A stretch of DNA of 64,000 nt from Veillonella parvula (GCF_036456085.1 NZ_CP138632.1:2027001-2091000), one strand, 5' to 3'. Shown: positions 8,756 to 20,572, numbered from the stretch's first letter. The notes: generated from the sequence alone by a model not told the origin. Made by a program: numbers and translations.

Positions 8756-9868
8756 ATGAAACTTGCTATAAGAGAGTATTGGCAAAATCTAAAAATAGAA
8801 TATGAAACTACTTATAAGGTATCTATATTTAGTGATTATAATGTATTAAAGGAATATGTAGAGTGTTTTAAAACATACTTGAATGGTTTGCTGCATGAGC
8901 ATCCGCATGATTTAAATATAGTATGTGCTTTAGCAACTGTTGAACAGGTGTTGCGGCATGAAGAAAATTCAATACAACTATTAGAAGAGTTTCTCAGAAA
9001 ATATATAGAAGAACTGAGTGATACCGATAAAGCAAGAGTTTATACTAATTTAGCTTTTTATTATAACGATGAGGGAAATATAAAAGAATATGACTATCTA
9101 TCTGCAGCTGTGAAGCTAAATTCTCCATATATAGAAACTTACAGAGGGCTGGCTTTATATCATTTTTCAGCTTATAGAGATAAAGGTTCTGTAGAGGAAT
9201 TGAAGGAAAGCTTACGTGCCTTTGAAAAGGGAAGAACAGTATCCGATGGTTATGAAATGAACTTTGGCTATGCAGTGTGTTTGTTTGAGCTTAAGGAATA
9301 CGAGAAAGCAAAGGTCATTTTTGAAGAGTTATTAAAAAGCTATCCCAATAGGATGAGGTTACTAGTTTGTATTGCTTATTGTGATGTGTATTTAGGTAAT
9401 AAAAAGCAAGCCCTCGATCGTTTGAAGCAAATTAAGCTTGGAGGCGATGTAGCATATCATTTAAGTAATGATGAAGTTTTTGAGTTTGATATCATTGACG
9501 TCTATTATATATTAGATGAGTATAGCCTATTCTTAGACGAATGTGAAAAGGCTAAAGAGCACTGTGATTTAAGTGATGGCCCTTATTACTTTGGTCTTTG
9601 GATTATGAATCAACATGATATGTTCCGTCGTGAAGTGGACAAGCAACGAACAGAAATATTGGCATGCATTGGAAATGCAAAAATGGACGAAGACTTTGAT
9701 AGCGAAGAAGAAAAGCAGGACTATATCAAAAGCTGGGAAGATGATTTAGAGAATCTAAATTTGTTGGAACATAAAATTAAAGACGAAAACTACAAACCTA
9801 TGGTTAAATTAAAACTGTGGCCTATATATGGCTGCTATTTAATAGACCGTTTAACTCATAACTTATAA
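8756..9868 (+). CDS. TPR-like helical repeat protein, unknown function
   Basis: 370 aa, soluble, with no signal peptide or membrane segment. It is rich in Glu, Lys, Tyr and Leu, with repeating helical pairs such as ARVYTNLAFYYNDEGNIKEY, a segment around ETYRGLALYHFSAYRD and one around EKAKVIFEELLKSYPN, which is TPR-like spacing. It starts with an AAAGGTG ribosome site 8 bases upstream. It stands alone between a racemase and a secreted protein on the other strand. Base composition is more AT-rich than in the core genes, in keeping with an accessory gene. I see no catalytic motif. Confidence 0.65.
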   Translation: MKLAIREYWQNLKIEYETTYKVSIFSDYNVLKEYVECFKTYLNGLLHEHPHDLNIVCALATVEQVLRHEENSIQLLEEFLRKYIEELSDTDKARVYTNLAFYYNDEGNIKEYDYLSAAVKLNSPYIETYRGLALYHFSAYRDKGSVEELKESLRAFEKGRTVSDGYEMNFGYAVCLFELKEYEKAKVIFEELLKSYPNRMRLLVCIAYCDVYLGNKKQALDRLKQIKLGGDVAYHLSNDEVFEFDIIDVYYILDEYSLFLDECEKAKEHCDLSDGPYYFGLWIMNQHDMFRREVDKQRTEILACIGNAKMDEDFDSEEEKQDYIKSWEDDLENLNLLEHKIKDENYKPMVKLKLWPIYGCYLIDRLTHNL

Positions 9869-9943
9869 TACGCTAACTTCATAGTGATAGGGCTAAAGAA
9901 TATTTATATAGTTGAAGTTTTATAGTTTTGATTGAAAAAGAAT

Positions 9944-9984
9944 AGCACTACTTTGGATTGGAATAATTCAAAGTAGTGCTTTTA
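9944..9984. terminator. Bidirectional terminator between convergent genes
   Basis: AGCACTACTTTG (9944-9955) pairs perfectly with CAAAGTAGTGCT (9969-9980). A T run follows on the plus strand and an A-rich tract precedes it, so it can serve both convergent genes. Confidence 0.85.
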
Positions 9985-9987
9985 TTA

Positions 9988-11508
9988 TTATTTATCAGCC
10001 ACAACGAGTTTGTATCCATTTAAGTGAATGTTACTACCTGTTGAGTCTTCGTTGTTCAAGGATTTTACATAGCTGTCGCCTGTTAATATCCAATTGGAGT
10101 CTTTGCTGAGTTTCACAGTTACTTCTTTAGCAGCATTGTCTGTGTTTACAGCGCCTACAAGACTAGATCCATTTGTCATGTCTAGTGCGATGGTACTGAT
10201 TGAATCAGCCACAATATTACCGCTTAGTTCTTGATTAGATGTGCGGAGTGTAAGATGACCGCCGTTCTCACCAGTTTTTCCCCAACGGGAGTCGGCAGCT
10301 GCTTTCACTAGGGTAGAAGTGTTCGGCATAGAGATTACATTGTTAGAAAGGTCTACTTCAGCAGTAGTGTTGTTTACATAGAGGAACGCACCCGTAGCGT
10401 GAGTTGTAAGTGTGTTATTTTCTGCTTTCAGACGAGCAATACCGTTTTCAGCATCACCAGAGAAGCTTTGATATAGCATGAAACCATTATCTTTGTAGCC
10501 TGTTACATTGGAGTTTGTAAGGGTAATAGAATTTTTACCTTCTACGACGCCAATTTCACTGTTATTCGCTATGCCGTTGACATTGTTCACTATAATATTA
10601 CCCGTGGAGTAGATAACAGGACTGCCTTCGCCAGATGTCGTAAGTTTGGCTGCTTCTGTGGTGATAGTGCCTTCTCCGCGATCTGTAGCAAGTGTAGCAG
10701 AGTGAGCCCCTTCAGTGGTGATAGTTAGGTTTTTGCCATTTACCGTACCTTTGTAAGTAGCATCTAAACCACGAGAGGAATCGCTTTTGGTGTGAATATT
10801 AGTATTTTCTACGTTGATAACAGAGCCTTCACCAGTGGCAAAGACTGCGTTAGAGCCTTTAGAGTTAGATGTAATATTACTGCCTTTAATATTGATTTGG
10901 CTCCCCTCGATACCGAGGACTACTGCATTTTGACCACGGAAATTGCTGTTGTCATCGCTTGTAGTGTCGCCTGTTTTATCGAAAACGCTATTTTCAATAT
11001 CAATTACCGCTTTATTTTTACCGATGAAAGCATTCTGATCGGCCGTTGTGTTTGTCATCGATTCGTGAGCAATGGATTTGTTTTCTGTAGCGATAGTTGT
11101 GCCTTTAAAAGTACTAGGATCTACTTCAACTTGTGGTGCCATTCCATTAGGGGCTCCATTCTGCATAGCTGTTGGAGGCATACCGTTAGGAGTGCCAGAA
11201 GGAGGATTCCCATTTGGAGGTATTTGGTTAGACGTGCCTGTAGGGACATGACCGGCAGGTGGTTTGCCGTGAGGTGCACCGGTTGGAGGTGTGCTTCCTT
11301 GTGCAGATGGTACTGTTTTAGTTTGTTCTGTTGTGGTTACAACTGCTACGTTGGTATTAGTTTGAGTCTCTGCAGCTAATGTTGGGATAACTGCTAATGT
11401 CGATAAAGCGGCACCAAGGACTGCAGGTAACACCCAACGACGTAATTTTCTATATGATAAGCTATTCTTTTTAGTTTTATGTTGTTTCTTTATAGTTGTT
11501 TTATTCAT
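9988..11508 (-). CDS. Secreted beta-helix (pectin-lyase-like) protein with Pro-rich linker
   Basis: 506 aa from the ATG at 11508, which has GGGAG upstream; a longer frame to 11622 lacks a ribosome site. Residues 1-20 are basic, then comes a hydrophobic segment ending in LAAE (an export signal, cleavage near residue 47). Residues about 65-115 are a low-complexity PPxG/NGxPP linker. The rest is repetitive in Asn, Thr, Gly and Ser with motifs such as VIDIENSVF, INIKGSNITSN, VINVENTNIHT and SITLTNSNVTG, the pattern of a right-handed beta-helix. There is no autotransporter barrel and no C-terminal Phe. It may be a surface or secreted adhesin-like protein; how it reaches or holds the surface is unclear. 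Confidence 0.75.
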   Translation of the reverse strand: MNKTTIKKQHKTKKNSLSYRKLRRWVLPAVLGAALSTLAVIPTLAAETQTNTNVAVVTTTEQTKTVPSAQGSTPPTGAPHGKPPAGHVPTGTSNQIPPNGNPPSGTPNGMPPTAMQNGAPNGMAPQVEVDPSTFKGTTIATENKSIAHESMTNTTADQNAFIGKNKAVIDIENSVFDKTGDTTSDDNSNFRGQNAVVLGIEGSQINIKGSNITSNSKGSNAVFATGEGSVINVENTNIHTKSDSSRGLDATYKGTVNGKNLTITTEGAHSATLATDRGEGTITTEAAKLTTSGEGSPVIYSTGNIIVNNVNGIANNSEIGVVEGKNSITLTNSNVTGYKDNGFMLYQSFSGDAENGIARLKAENNTLTTHATGAFLYVNNTTAEVDLSNNVISMPNTSTLVKAAADSRWGKTGENGGHLTLRTSNQELSGNIVADSISTIALDMTNGSSLVGAVNTDNAAKEVTVKLSKDSNWILTGDSYVKSLNNEDSTGSNIHLNGYKLVVADK

Positions 11509-11663
11509 GATTAATATCTCCCAAATTATATACATACATTTTGAAAATACAACAAAATCTAATTGCGTAAAATTTAGAATGATAGAAGTATAATTTCTTA
11601 CAATGAAAAGGATGTGAAGCATAGAAACAATCTTTTTTATTCCTTTTGACTTATCTGTGGTGG

Positions 11664-11693
11664 TTTACTTTTTATCGATTTTTCTAGTATAAT
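11664..11693 (+). promoter_or_regulatory. Promoter of glmS ribozyme and gene
   Basis: TTTACT (11664-11669) and TATAAT (11688-11693) with an 18-base spacer. Transcription would start near 11700, about 70 bases before the ribozyme. Confidence 0.6.
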
Positions 11694-11764
11694 ATACCTC
11701 AGTACATATTTTATTTTGTACTGATTCTGCCGTATATCATAGAAAGGAATTCCAAATTCGTAAA

Positions 11765-11908
11765 GGCGAATAGCGCAAGTACCCGCGAAGGCAGTCGTTA
11801 GGGTAGACGAGGTGAAGAGTGATCGAGTCATCAGCGGATGCTCTTCCGGCATATTCATGTCGTAACAGGTATTAAAAAGCCCATCGGTAACGATGGGGAC
11901 AAAGTATA
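11765..11908 (+). ncRNA. glmS ribozyme (glucosamine-6-phosphate riboswitch)
   Basis: The sequence shows the ribozyme core in order: the cleavage site A/GCGC (cut expected between 11772 and 11773), GACGAGG, ATCGAG, AGCGGATGCTCTTCCGG (matching the family's GGCGGATGCCTCCCGG stretch), then the P4 hairpin CCCATCG-GTAA-CGATGGG and GGACAAAG. Bound glucosamine-6-phosphate triggers self-cleavage, which lowers glmS mRNA. The position 125 bases before glmS, on the same strand, fits. Confidence 0.9.
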
Positions 11909-11948
11909 TCTGAATGAATTGTATTGAACTAATATTTAATACATTAAA

Positions 11949-11973
11949 TAGAATATTAATCTAGAATATTAAT
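11949..11973 (+). repeat. 13-bp direct duplication in glmS leader
   Basis: TAGAATATTAAT occurs twice with one C between the copies. A CTGGGG/CCCCAG hairpin (11993-12014) follows, just before the glmS ribosome site. Confidence 0.6.
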
Positions 11974-12032
11974 TAGTTAGCCTTAGTTTTTGCTGGGGCT
12001 AGAAATACCCCCAGTTATAGGAGGATATACGT

Positions 12033-14908
<2,876 letters not shown>

Positions 14909-14944
14909 AATCATATAGTAGACTTTCAATTTGTGAGGTAAACC

Positions 14945-15421
14945 ATGACGAAACAAGAGGCGATGGAACGCTTTTCATCAGGTGCCGTACAACAGAGCTT
15001 AGAAATACATCGCGGTATACAATGGACCGGTCGCATCATCGGTCTAGTTGCGTGTGCGTTGATTGTAAAATATATGCCCTCAGACTGGGTGGAACGTGTA
15101 TGGTATTATCTGTTGTTGCTCGTGATATTATGGACCCTTCATAGATTAGGTGAAAGTCAAGCTTTTATCTGTGAAAAGGGCCTCGTGTTAAAACGTAGGC
15201 CTTTTTCTGTGAAAGAATACTTTCACAGTTTATTCTATGGGGATGAATATTTCGTCTTTGTTGATTATGAGCATATTATTGGATTCACTGAGGAATGGCG
15301 TGAGTTGCAAGCAATGAATGGTCATGGTGGGATCTATGTGATACCACTTGATCTGCATCAGATGGCGTACAAGGATAAAATGGCGATGATTGAGGCTATC
15401 CATAAACATACGCAGTCATAA
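14945..15421 (+). CDS. Small membrane protein, unknown function
   Basis: 158 aa. Two hydrophobic segments (about residues 27-44 and 50-66) separated by a short loop are followed by a roughly 90-residue cytoplasmic-type domain with alternating strands (AFICEKGLVLKRRPFSV, YFVFVDYEHIIGF) and a C-terminal helix. That layout resembles small PH-like membrane proteins, but I do not recognise a family. It lies 36 bases after trpS and may be co-transcribed. No terminator is visible after it. Confidence 0.7.
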   Translation: MTKQEAMERFSSGAVQQSLEIHRGIQWTGRIIGLVACALIVKYMPSDWVERVWYYLLLLVILWTLHRLGESQAFICEKGLVLKRRPFSVKEYFHSLFYGDEYFVFVDYEHIIGFTEEWRELQAMNGHGGIYVIPLDLHQMAYKDKMAMIEAIHKHTQS

Positions 15422-15568
15422 AGTACAGGTATGAAGCGTCATATAATATAGGTATACAGAAATATAAATATAGGACTACAGAAACATAAAGCAAATGAAT
15501 CTAGAATCATAAACTATATATGTGGAGAGTCTGTAAAATAAAAAATATAAAATTCATCGAATTAACTA

Positions 15569-15597
15569 TTTACAACTTTAATGAACTAAAGTATAAT
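15569..15597 (+). promoter_or_regulatory. Promoter of amino acid ABC operon
   Basis: TTTACA (15569-15574), a 17-base spacer and TATAAT (15592-15597) form one of the best promoters in the window, about 75 bases before the binding-protein gene. Confidence 0.75.
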
Positions 15598-15680
15598 ACA
15601 ATCATTAAGTACGGAATCTAAATCTGTATTGAACATATTATTAAGTAGTAAATAGGCGATAATCGCCGTGGAGGATAGTT

Positions 15681-16493
15681 ATGAATTGGAAAAAGATGAT
15701 GGCCGTAGGCCTTGCAGCCGTGTCTATGATGGCATTTGTAACAGGTTGTGGCGGTGATGCTAAAAAAGCTAATACAGAATTGCCTAAGAAAGTTGTTATC
15801 GGTTTAGATGATAGTTTCCCTCCAATGGGCTTTAAAGATGAAAAAGGTGAAATCGTTGGCTTTGATATCGACATGGCTAAAGAAGCAGCTAAACGTGCTG
15901 GCATGGATGTAGAGTTCAAAGCTATCGACTGGTCTAGTAAAGAAGCGGAACTAAAATCAAAAAAAATTGATGCGTTGTGGAATGGCTTAACAGTTTCTCC
16001 TGAGCGGGAGAAAAATATTTTGTTCTCCAATACATATATGAAGGATAAACAATATGTCATTGTTCGTAATGACGATGATTCCATTAAAGGTAAAGCCGAT
16101 TTAGCTGGTAAGGTAGTAGGCGTGCAACAAGCTAGTACTGGTGAAGCAGCATTGCAAAACGACCCAAGCGGTAAGACTGTTAAAGAAACAAAATCCTATG
16201 CGGATTTTGTAAGTGCCTTCATGGATCTTGGTATTGGTCGTGTTGATGCGGTTATTGCTGATGGTGTAATCGCTCGTTATCTCATGACAAAAGAACCTGG
16301 TAAATACAAAATCGTAGAAGGTACTGACTACGGTGTTGATAATTTCGCTGTTGGCTTCCGCAAAGATGATACTGCTTTGCGTGACAAAATTAATGGTATC
16401 TTAGCTGAAATGAAAAAAGACGGTACTGCTGATAAAATTGCTGAAAAATGGTTAGGCTCAGGCGCAGACTTAGATAAGAGCGATGCTAAATAG
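15681..16493 (+). CDS. Polar amino acid ABC transporter, substrate-binding lipoprotein
   Basis: 270 aa. A lipoprotein signal ends in the lipobox FVTGC (Cys23). The mature part is a periplasmic-binding-protein family 3 domain: VVIGLDDSFPPMGFKDEKGE, GFDIDMAKEAAKRAG, and the hinge-region ISPER-like TVSPEREKNILFS. It captures a polar amino acid and delivers it to the permease encoded next. The ligand cannot be read with confidence. A strong hairpin separates it from the permease gene, as is common where the binding protein must be made in excess. Confidence 0.92.
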   Translation: MNWKKMMAVGLAAVSMMAFVTGCGGDAKKANTELPKKVVIGLDDSFPPMGFKDEKGEIVGFDIDMAKEAAKRAGMDVEFKAIDWSSKEAELKSKKIDALWNGLTVSPEREKNILFSNTYMKDKQYVIVRNDDDSIKGKADLAGKVVGVQQASTGEAALQNDPSGKTVKETKSYADFVSAFMDLGIGRVDAVIADGVIARYLMTKEPGKYKIVEGTDYGVDNFAVGFRKDDTALRDKINGILAEMKKDGTADKIAEKWLGSGADLDKSDAK

Positions 16494-16562
16494 TACAATT
16501 CGTGATATACTAATAGTACTATGGTCAGTAGGTACAACTGATAATTAAAGAACGAAATGTAC

Positions 16563-16600
16563 ACTAGAGAAGCGGCCAGATGGCCCTTCTCTAGTCGTGT
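16563..16600 (+). promoter_or_regulatory. Hairpin between binding-protein and permease genes
   Basis: ACTAGAGAAG(C)GGCC and GGCCCTTCTCTAGT form a 14-bp stem with one bulged C and an AGAT loop, followed by CGTGTTTT. It may act as a weak terminator or shield the upstream mRNA from decay and so set the binding protein to permease ratio. Confidence 0.65.
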
Positions 16601-16616
16601 TTTGAAGGAGTCTTTC

Positions 16617-17273
16617 ATGTTAGATTATTTATTGCAGATTATCCCAACTATCGCTGATGGTTTAAAGGTAACCGTATCGCTATTCTGTATTGTATGGATT
16701 TTATCTATTCCTGGTGGCATTTTAATGGCTATGTTACGCCTATCTAAATTGCCTTTAGTAGATAAGCTTGTCGATGCGTTCGTATATTTAATGCGGGGCA
16801 CACCGTTGATGCTACAAATCTTATTCGTCTATTATGCATTACCAATCATCACAGACGGTGCCATTCAAATGGATGATGCGACGGCAGCAGTTCTTACCTT
16901 CGTATTAAACTACGCAGCTTATTTATGTGAGATTTTCCGTGGGGGTATTCAATCTATCTCTCGAGGTCAGTACGAAGGGGCGAAGGTGCTTGGTTTTACC
17001 TATGCACAAACTATGCGTAAGATCATCTTGCCACAAATGTTTAAACGTGTATTGCCTCCTCTTGCGAATGAGACGATTAACTTATTGAAAGATACATCTC
17101 TCGTGTATGTATTGGCGATGAATGATATCTTGCGTATTACAAAATCTATCGTACAACGTGACTTTGATATTTCTGCATTCCTCGTGGCAGCATTATTCTA
17201 CTTGATCTTTACCTTTATTTTAACGAATATCTTCAACTACTTAGAACGAAGATTTGCTGTATACGAAGATTAA
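16617..17273 (+). CDS. Polar amino acid ABC transporter permease
   Basis: 218 aa from the ATG at 16617, with GAAGGAG upstream; an earlier ATG at 16557 lies before the hairpin and is unlikely. It is a HisM/GlnP-type permease with about five membrane segments, the MRGTPLMLQ motif and an EAA-type ATPase-contact loop (YEGAKVLGFTYAQTMRKIIL). It forms the channel with the ATP-binding protein encoded 150 bases downstream. Confidence 0.92.
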   Translation: MLDYLLQIIPTIADGLKVTVSLFCIVWILSIPGGILMAMLRLSKLPLVDKLVDAFVYLMRGTPLMLQILFVYYALPIITDGAIQMDDATAAVLTFVLNYAAYLCEIFRGGIQSISRGQYEGAKVLGFTYAQTMRKIILPQMFKRVLPPLANETINLLKDTSLVYVLAMNDILRITKSIVQRDFDISAFLVAALFYLIFTFILTNIFNYLERRFAVYED

Positions 17274-17320
17274 TCTAATTCTATGATAGTTTGTCGTATG
17301 TAATGATGTAGCTAGTTTTA

Positions 17321-17388
17321 TAGGTGAGATACTTTTATTTGATGCTATAGATGCGATTTTGTAGATGAGATATCTTTACTTGAGGTGC
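17321..17388 (+). repeat. Imperfect 25-bp duplication between permease and ATPase genes
   Basis: A copy at 17321-17345 (TAGGTGAGATACTTTTATTT...) recurs with a few changes at 17362-17388 (TAGATGAGATATCTTTACTT...). The role is unknown; it lengthens the intergenic spacer. Confidence 0.5.
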
Positions 17389-17425
17389 TGGTTATATACT
17401 TAATATGACGACGTAAGAGGTACTT

Positions 17426-18181
17426 ATGACATTTGTAAATATGGAGCGTATTGAAAAACGCTTTAATAATCAATCAGTATTGCGCGATGTGTCGCTTAAA
17501 ATGAATAGAGGAGAAATCGTTTCTATTATTGGACCTTCTGGTTCAGGTAAATCCACATTTTTACGCTGCTTGGGCCAGTTAGAAACGATTGATGGAGGCT
17601 CTATTACCGTTGATGGTACGGTTCTTGCTAGTACTGAAAATGGGGTTGTAAAATATGCTTCTCCTCAAACTCAGCATGAATTATTGCTTCGTATGGGGAT
17701 GGTATTCCAATCTTTTAACTTGTTCCCACATATGACGGTATTAGATAATATTATGATTGCTCCACGTATGGTAAAAGGTATGAAAGATGATGAAATCTCA
17801 CCGATTGCAGAGCAATTACTCAATAAAGTAGGGCTATGGGAAAAACGTAATATGTATCCATCTCGCTTGTCTGGTGGTCAGCAACAGCGTGTAGCTATTG
17901 CTCGTGCGTTAGCGATGAATCCTGAAATTATGCTCTTTGATGAACCTACATCTGCTCTCGATCCAGAGCTTACTGGTGAGGTTCTTAAGACGATTAAACA
18001 ATTGGCGGACGATCACATGACGATGATTATCGTAACCCATGAAATGAACTTTGCTCGTGAAGTATCGGATCGTGTTATCTTTATGGCTGATGGTGTTATC
18101 CAAGAAGAAGGAACACCAGAACAAATTTTTAATCATCCGCAGAACGAAAGAACGAAAGCGTTTTTGGATAATATGTTATAG
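17426..18181 (+). CDS. Polar amino acid ABC transporter ATP-binding protein
   Basis: 251 aa GlnQ-type ATPase. Walker [10 protein letters not shown] (about residues 36-44), Q-loop in [15 protein letters not shown], signature LSGGQQQR and Walker [14 protein letters not shown] are all intact, followed by the switch His in IIVTHEM. It powers the uptake system encoded just upstream. The next gene starts 8 bases after its stop. Confidence 0.95.
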   Translation: MTFVNMERIEKRFNNQSVLRDVSLKMNRGEIVSIIGPSGSGKSTFLRCLGQLETIDGGSITVDGTVLASTENGVVKYASPQTQHELLLRMGMVFQSFNLFPHMTVLDNIMIAPRMVKGMKDDEISPIAEQLLNKVGLWEKRNMYPSRLSGGQQQRVAIARALAMNPEIMLFDEPTSALDPELTGEVLKTIKQLADDHMTMIIVTHEMNFAREVSDRVIFMADGVIQEEGTPEQIFNHPQNERTKAFLDNML

Positions 18182-18189
18182 GAGGTTCT

Positions 18190-19461
18190 ATGAAGTTACG
18201 TTTATTTGCGGCAACCTTAGCTGTCATGGCTTTGGGAACGACTTCTATTATGGCGGAAGGTTTACAGAAGACGCCTGATACACCTTTATCTATTGTGGAA
18301 TCTCAGAAGGATTCTGCATCTATTTTGCCAGAACAATACAAATCCTATGCTACTAAGATGAACACGGTGGTAAAGGATTACAAAAATGGTTATATGTTCT
18401 CGATTCCTTGGCGTGTAGCTGATGGTGTTATGATAGATATGGATGTGCGTAGTGAGAGTGAACATATTCAAGGGTATTCCTTTAATTTAGCGGGCCCTAC
18501 GCAAGAGGATTCCTATACAGTATCTTTTACTAAGCGTAATAATACACCACAAGAAGGGGTATCTCAAAAAGAATGGAATACAACTTGGTATGGTGTACCT
18601 ATTAAGGGCATGTCTAATGAGGAGTATTTGAATATTTGGCGCCAACATAGCAATAACTTTGAACATAATGATATTGTTGGTGGGTTCTTTACTAAGAAAG
18701 GTGCAGTTTCCGCACGCTGGGATAAGAGTACACCAAAATCTTATGCAGATATGACATCTACAGAGCCGGTTCAGTCTGTATTTGAAGCAGAATTTATCAT
18801 GGAGAAAGATCCAACTCATCGGTACAATTTGTCTAGCACATATGCTCCTGTTCGTGCAGAGTTTATGGAACTAGGTTTGATGGAGCATACCATTCCATCC
18901 TTTGAACTAATCAATAAGCGTGGTTCTAATGCTATTAAAGGGGTTAAAAAAATACTAACCGGCACAAGCGATATCAGTGTTGTAGAAGGTATCAAATTTA
19001 CCTATCCGAAAGGTTTTACCCGTCTTAATGAAAAGGGCAAGATTGCTTTCACTAAACATAATGTACGCCTCGACATTGAGTCCTTTACAATTCCTGTACA
19101 AGCTGTTAGCTCCGGCATGCCAACTATGATGGCTAAGCAAATGCTTGGTGATTATTATCTTAAACAATTGGTTGATGTGAACAAGGCCACAATTACTCGT
19201 TATGAAACGCATATTATTGACGGTAATGTGATGTTCTATTTGGCGGGACATATGAAAAATCCAAATACGTCTGATACATCTGTAGCGGAACCAGTATCCT
19301 TTGGCGCGACGATTATTCTTGGCAATGAAGGTAATGTGGCAGTAGCTCGAATGATTGGTCCATCCGGTAGTAATCTTGCTACTCAGGAATTTATAGATAT
19401 ATTAGATGGCTTTAAATTGACTACTACACTCAATACAAACCAATCGTCTCAAGTTCTTTAA
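18190..19461 (+). CDS. Exported protein of unknown function, last gene of amino acid ABC operon
   Basis: 423 aa with a clear N-terminal signal peptide (MKLRLFAATLAVMALGTTSIMAE). The mature part has no Cys, no membrane segment and no motif I recognise. Its central and C-terminal segments (FSIPWRVADGVMIDMDVRS, VEGIKFTYPKGFTRLNEKG) suggest beta-rich folds with a repeated layout. It follows the ATPase gene by 8 bases with an AGGAGG ribosome site, so it is part of the operon. A role in uptake or in handling substrate at the envelope is inference only. Confidence 0.75.
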   Translation: MKLRLFAATLAVMALGTTSIMAEGLQKTPDTPLSIVESQKDSASILPEQYKSYATKMNTVVKDYKNGYMFSIPWRVADGVMIDMDVRSESEHIQGYSFNLAGPTQEDSYTVSFTKRNNTPQEGVSQKEWNTTWYGVPIKGMSNEEYLNIWRQHSNNFEHNDIVGGFFTKKGAVSARWDKSTPKSYADMTSTEPVQSVFEAEFIMEKDPTHRYNLSSTYAPVRAEFMELGLMEHTIPSFELINKRGSNAIKGVKKILTGTSDISVVEGIKFTYPKGFTRLNEKGKIAFTKHNVRLDIESFTIPVQAVSSGMPTMMAKQMLGDYYLKQLVDVNKATITRYETHIIDGNVMFYLAGHMKNPNTSDTSVAEPVSFGATIILGNEGNVAVARMIGPSGSNLATQEFIDILDGFKLTTTLNTNQSSQVL

Positions 19462-19630
19462 TATACGCATAATATTCTTTTATTTGTATAATTCTGTACG
19501 ATTTGTGCTATAATGTAATAAATCCTCAGAAAAAAGAGGAGTTTTCCTTGATGGTCTAGAATATATTAGTATAGGCTAAACGATATTTGATCATATCCCC
19601 TTTGAGGGATTAGGAATAGGAGGGGTTATT

Positions 19631-20077
19631 ATGGTTACCTACAAAACTATTGTCGTACCTACTGATGGTTCTGAAAATGCTAAACGTGCGTTGGAACATG
19701 CTCTCGCTGTAGCGGATCGCAACCAAGCTGAATTGATTGTTGTTCACGTTGCAAATATTGTGTCTGCTATTTCCAATTTTGATCAAACACCAATTTCTGG
19801 TGGATACGTATCTGAGCAAATTGCTGAGGATATGGAAGAAACTGGTAAGGAAATTCTTAATGATGTAGTGAAAGAAATTCCTGCAGGCGTAAAAGTTAAA
19901 AGTGTTTTCGAAGTTGGCTCCCCTGGTCCTGCATTACTTGCAGTGGCAAAAAAATACAATGCTGATCTCATCGTAATGGGTAGCCGTGGCCTTGGCCCTT
20001 TGAAAGGCTTATTCATGGGTAGCGTAAGTAGCTATGTAACTAGCCACTCCACTTGCCCTGTATTAATCATTAAATAA
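19631..20077 (+). CDS. Universal stress protein, UspA family
   Basis: 148 aa single Usp domain. Begins KTIVVPTDGSENAKRALEHA and ends with the nucleotide-binding pattern GSRGLGPLKGLFMGSVSS followed by CPVLIIK. The GxxG-x9-GS signature predicts ATP binding. RBS AGGAGG. It is a single gene with a terminator directly after it. Confidence 0.93.
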   Translation: MVTYKTIVVPTDGSENAKRALEHALAVADRNQAELIVVHVANIVSAISNFDQTPISGGYVSEQIAEDMEETGKEILNDVVKEIPAGVKVKSVFEVGSPGPALLAVAKKYNADLIVMGSRGLGPLKGLFMGSVSSYVTSHSTCPVLIIK

Positions 20078-20101
20078 TTTATATCTTATATAGATATGAT
20101 A

Positions 20102-20140
20102 AAAAAAAAGAGACTTTGGTTTCTCAAAGTCTCTTTTTTA
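20102..20140. terminator. Terminator after uspA-like gene
   Basis: AAAAAGAGACTTTG pairs with CAAAGTCTCTTTTT, with A and T runs on both sides. Confidence 0.85.
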
Positions 20141-20162
20141 TATTAAAAATGATATAATGTTT

Positions 20163-20181
20163 ATATGTATGCCATACATAT
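20163..20181. promoter_or_regulatory. Candidate operator upstream of ArsR gene
   Basis: ATATGTATG-C-CATACATAT is a perfect 9-1-9 palindrome 5 bases after a TATAAT box (20153-20158). Its position over the start of transcription suits repression by the ArsR protein encoded 80 bases downstream. Confidence 0.5.
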
Positions 20182-20263
20182 TGGCGTTATACGTTAAGTC
20201 GTATCGATTAGTGAAACAGAAGAGCTACAAAAAAGAATGAATAGGATTGAAAAGGGGGATTAT

Positions 20264-20554
20264 ATGACCGACAAACAAGAATCATTGCTGAAGCTAGCAG
20301 AACTGTTTAAAATCTTGGGTGATCCTACACGCCTTAAAATAGTAGAGCTATTATTAGAAAGTGAAATGTGTGTTAATCACATTGCAGAAACCATGGAGAT
20401 GGGACAATCTGCTATTTCTCATCAATTGCGTGTATTGCGCCAAGCACGCCTTGTTACATATCGTAAAGATGGGAAAACAGCATACTATTCTCTAAACGAT
20501 GATCATGTTGAATGTTTAGTTCGCATGGGGATGGAACACGTAGCTCATCAATAA
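20264..20554 (+). CDS. ArsR/SmtB-family metal-sensing repressor
   Basis: 96 aa from the ATG at 20264, which has AAGGGGG upstream; an ATG 9 codons earlier lacks a ribosome site. Winged-helix DNA-binding segment: CVNHIAETMEMGQSAISHQL. The C-terminal helix reads DDHVECLVRMGMEHVAH, an exact DxH-x10-HxxH alpha-5 metal site as in zinc or cobalt sensors of the CzrA/SmtB type. The alpha-3 CxC site of arsenic or cadmium sensors is absent. It probably represses its own gene and a transporter; the DMT gene downstream is separated by a terminator. Confidence 0.9.
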   Translation: MTDKQESLLKLAELFKILGDPTRLKIVELLLESEMCVNHIAETMEMGQSAISHQLRVLRQARLVTYRKDGKTAYYSLNDDHVECLVRMGMEHVAHQ

Positions 20555-20572
20555 TTACATTTTAGTATCAGG

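Noticed and set aside
10792-11379. Plus-strand frame of 195 codons opposite the beta-helix gene
   Set aside because: Cys- and Arg-rich with no start context; the reverse strand carries a clear exported protein.
11637-11858. Reverse-strand open frame of 73 codons over the glmS leader
   Set aside because: It lies across the glmS ribozyme, whose conserved core explains the sequence, and it has no ribosome site.
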